From a bacterium (GTDB lineage: Bacteria; Chloroflexota; Dormibacteria; Aeolococcales; Aeolococcaceae), in contig JAJZNI010000147.1 of the NCBI GenBank assembly GCA_021847925.1, positions 1 through 40,130 on the forward strand: a DNA stretch of 40,130 bases, written 5' to 3'. Position 1 is the first letter of the stretch; each line of letters begins with the position of its first letter. A program made the translations under genes and the position numbers. This document shows, piece after piece, positions 39,387-40,130 of the stretch. Below the pieces are notes generated by a model that saw nothing but the letters and a program-made list of their open reading frames with translations, did not search any database and had not been told where the DNA came from.

Positions 39387-39947
39387 TCACTCGACGCTGC
39401 GGTACCAGAGCGACGTCGGACGCAGCCCGGACCCGTCGGGGCGCATCGCGTAGTCGGGGATCACTCCCACCCGGGTCCAGCCGAGGTGGGAATAGAGGTG
39501 CTCCGCGTCGCTGCCCGTCTCGGTGTCGAGAATCAGGAGGGTCCGTCCCAGGGCGCGCGCCTCCACCTCCAGGCGGCGCATCAAGCGGGCGCCGATGCCG
39601 CGCCTGCGTGCGCTGCGATGGACCAGCATCTTCTGGACCTCGGCGCGATGTGCGGCGTTGGGCTGCCAGGCCAGCACGAGCTGCGCGCACCCCACGACCC
39701 GCCCACCCATGAACGCGGCGAGCACCACCCGGCGGCCGAGCTCCATCTCGTGGAGCACCCCGGCGAACCAATCCCGCGCCTCGTAGTGGGCGAGGGGGGC
39801 CACGAAGCTCACCGAAGCCCCTCCCTCGACGGCGTCGACGAGCAGCTCGGCGAGCTCGTCCAGGTGGCGCCGGGCGGAGATGGCGTCCAGGCGGCGGATC
39901 ACGACCTCCGTCCGGCCCTCCGCGGCAGGTTCCCGCATCGCGCTCAC
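39387..39947 (-). CDS. GNAT-family N-acetyltransferase
   Basis: 186 aa from GTG 39947. The acetyl-CoA loop is VQKMLVHRSARRRGIGARLM (motif A, R-R-x-G-I-G) near residues 108-127. It is followed by the motif B region LILDTETGSDAEHLYSHLGW and the terminal TSLWYRSVE strand. The EVQKMLVH opening and LDTETGS pattern are shared with antibiotic or amino-acid acetyltransferases of the GNAT group, but the substrate cannot be assigned. TACCCT lies 6 nt before the GTG; ATG 39938 is the alternative start. The gene precedes the DUF1440-like gene on the same strand across a 99-nt gap. Confidence 0.88.
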   Translation of the reverse strand: MSAMREPAAEGRTEVVIRRLDAISARRHLDELAELLVDAVEGGASVSFVAPLAHYEARDWFAGVLHEMELGRRVVLAAFMGGRVVGCAQLVLAWQPNAAHRAEVQKMLVHRSARRRGIGARLMRRLEVEARALGRTLLILDTETGSDAEHLYSHLGWTRVGVIPDYAMRPDGSGLRPTSLWYRSVE

Positions 39948-39953
39948 GCAGGA

Positions 39954-39959
39954 AGGGTA
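39954..39959 (-). promoter_or_regulatory. -10-like TACCCT, 6 nt before the GNAT GTG
   Basis: TAnnnT hexamer followed by TCCTGC and GTG 39947. It favours the GTG over the ATG three codons later. From here to the right edge (40130) I see only GC-rich sequence with no gene I can support. Confidence 0.35.
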
Positions 39960-40130
39960 CGCGGACCGCCCGCCGGTGCGATCGGAGCGGAGCGGCCGGC
40001 GCCGGCAGGGCGGGCGCCGCCGCGCGGTCCGGCCGCTCCACGGGCCCCCCGCCGCCCCGGGCGATGGGGATCCGCATCCGCCCGGGTGCGGCGGCGGCAC
40101 GGCGGCCCCCGTGTGTGAGAGTCGACGCGC

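Overview
This is a very GC-rich chromosomal window (clearly above 70 % by eye) packed with housekeeping and regulatory genes on both strands. It contains no phage, transposase, CRISPR or resistance island. The gene mix is an MshC-type ligase, NarL-type two-component system, TldD/TldE, OatA-like acyltransferase, B12-dependent MetH, DUF4081-type GNAT and many GTG starts. Together with an abundance of apparently leaderless genes, it points to a high-GC terrabacterial lineage. My best guess is Candidatus Dormibacterota or a relative near Chloroflexota/Actinomycetota; I cannot prove this without a search.

Layout. 1-3.2 kb: FmdB-type zinc ribbon (partial), an RHH protein, two HAD phosphatases (all minus) and a divergent lipoprotein. 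3.3-7.1 kb: a minus-strand operon of MarR regulator, MFS exporter and acetyl-CoA-synthetase-like ligase, led by a near-consensus promoter placed so that the transcript should be leaderless. 7.1-9.2 kb: a tiny membrane protein, a Pro-rich anchored protein, a winged-helix regulator and a PIG-L deacetylase. 9.3-11.4 kb: receiver protein with a poly-Pro linker, alpha/beta hydrolase, SixA-like phosphatase, and tRNA-Asp on the opposite strand overlapping the phosphatase 3' end. 11.5-14.7 kb: a minus operon of DAHP synthase, a Cys/His-rich novel protein and an MshC-like ligase. 14.8-17.7 kb: GNAT and an OatA-like acyltransferase with SGNH domain. 17.8-21.0 kb: NarL-type regulator and histidine kinase, translationally coupled. 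21.2-25.8 kb: TldD, TldE and a SulP transporter. 25.8-26.9 kb: a receiver-less winged-helix regulator divergent from a stand-alone receiver. 27.1-30.8 kb: APC permease and DHA2-type MFS pump, converging on a strong hairpin. 30.8-34.8 kb: MetH divergent from an unusual IF-1. 34.9-37.0 kb: sugar-nucleotide epimerase and an LPG-synthase-like membrane protein. 37.1-40.1 kb: a two-repeat hypothetical, a histone-H1-like repeat protein with tandem DNA repeats, a membrane protein and a GNAT.

The most striking window-wide signal is a TAnnnT (-10-like) hexamer placed 6-10 nt before the start codon of about a dozen genes. This implies that leaderless transcription is common here, and it also fixes several start codons. 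The most interesting gene groups are the DAHP synthase / Cys-rich protein / MshC-like operon (possible low-molecular-weight thiol chemistry outside classical mycothiol producers), the histone-like tandem-repeat protein, and the split receiver / DNA-binding pair. No window gene gives a definite taxonomic identity, and all functions are inferred from sequence motifs read by eye.
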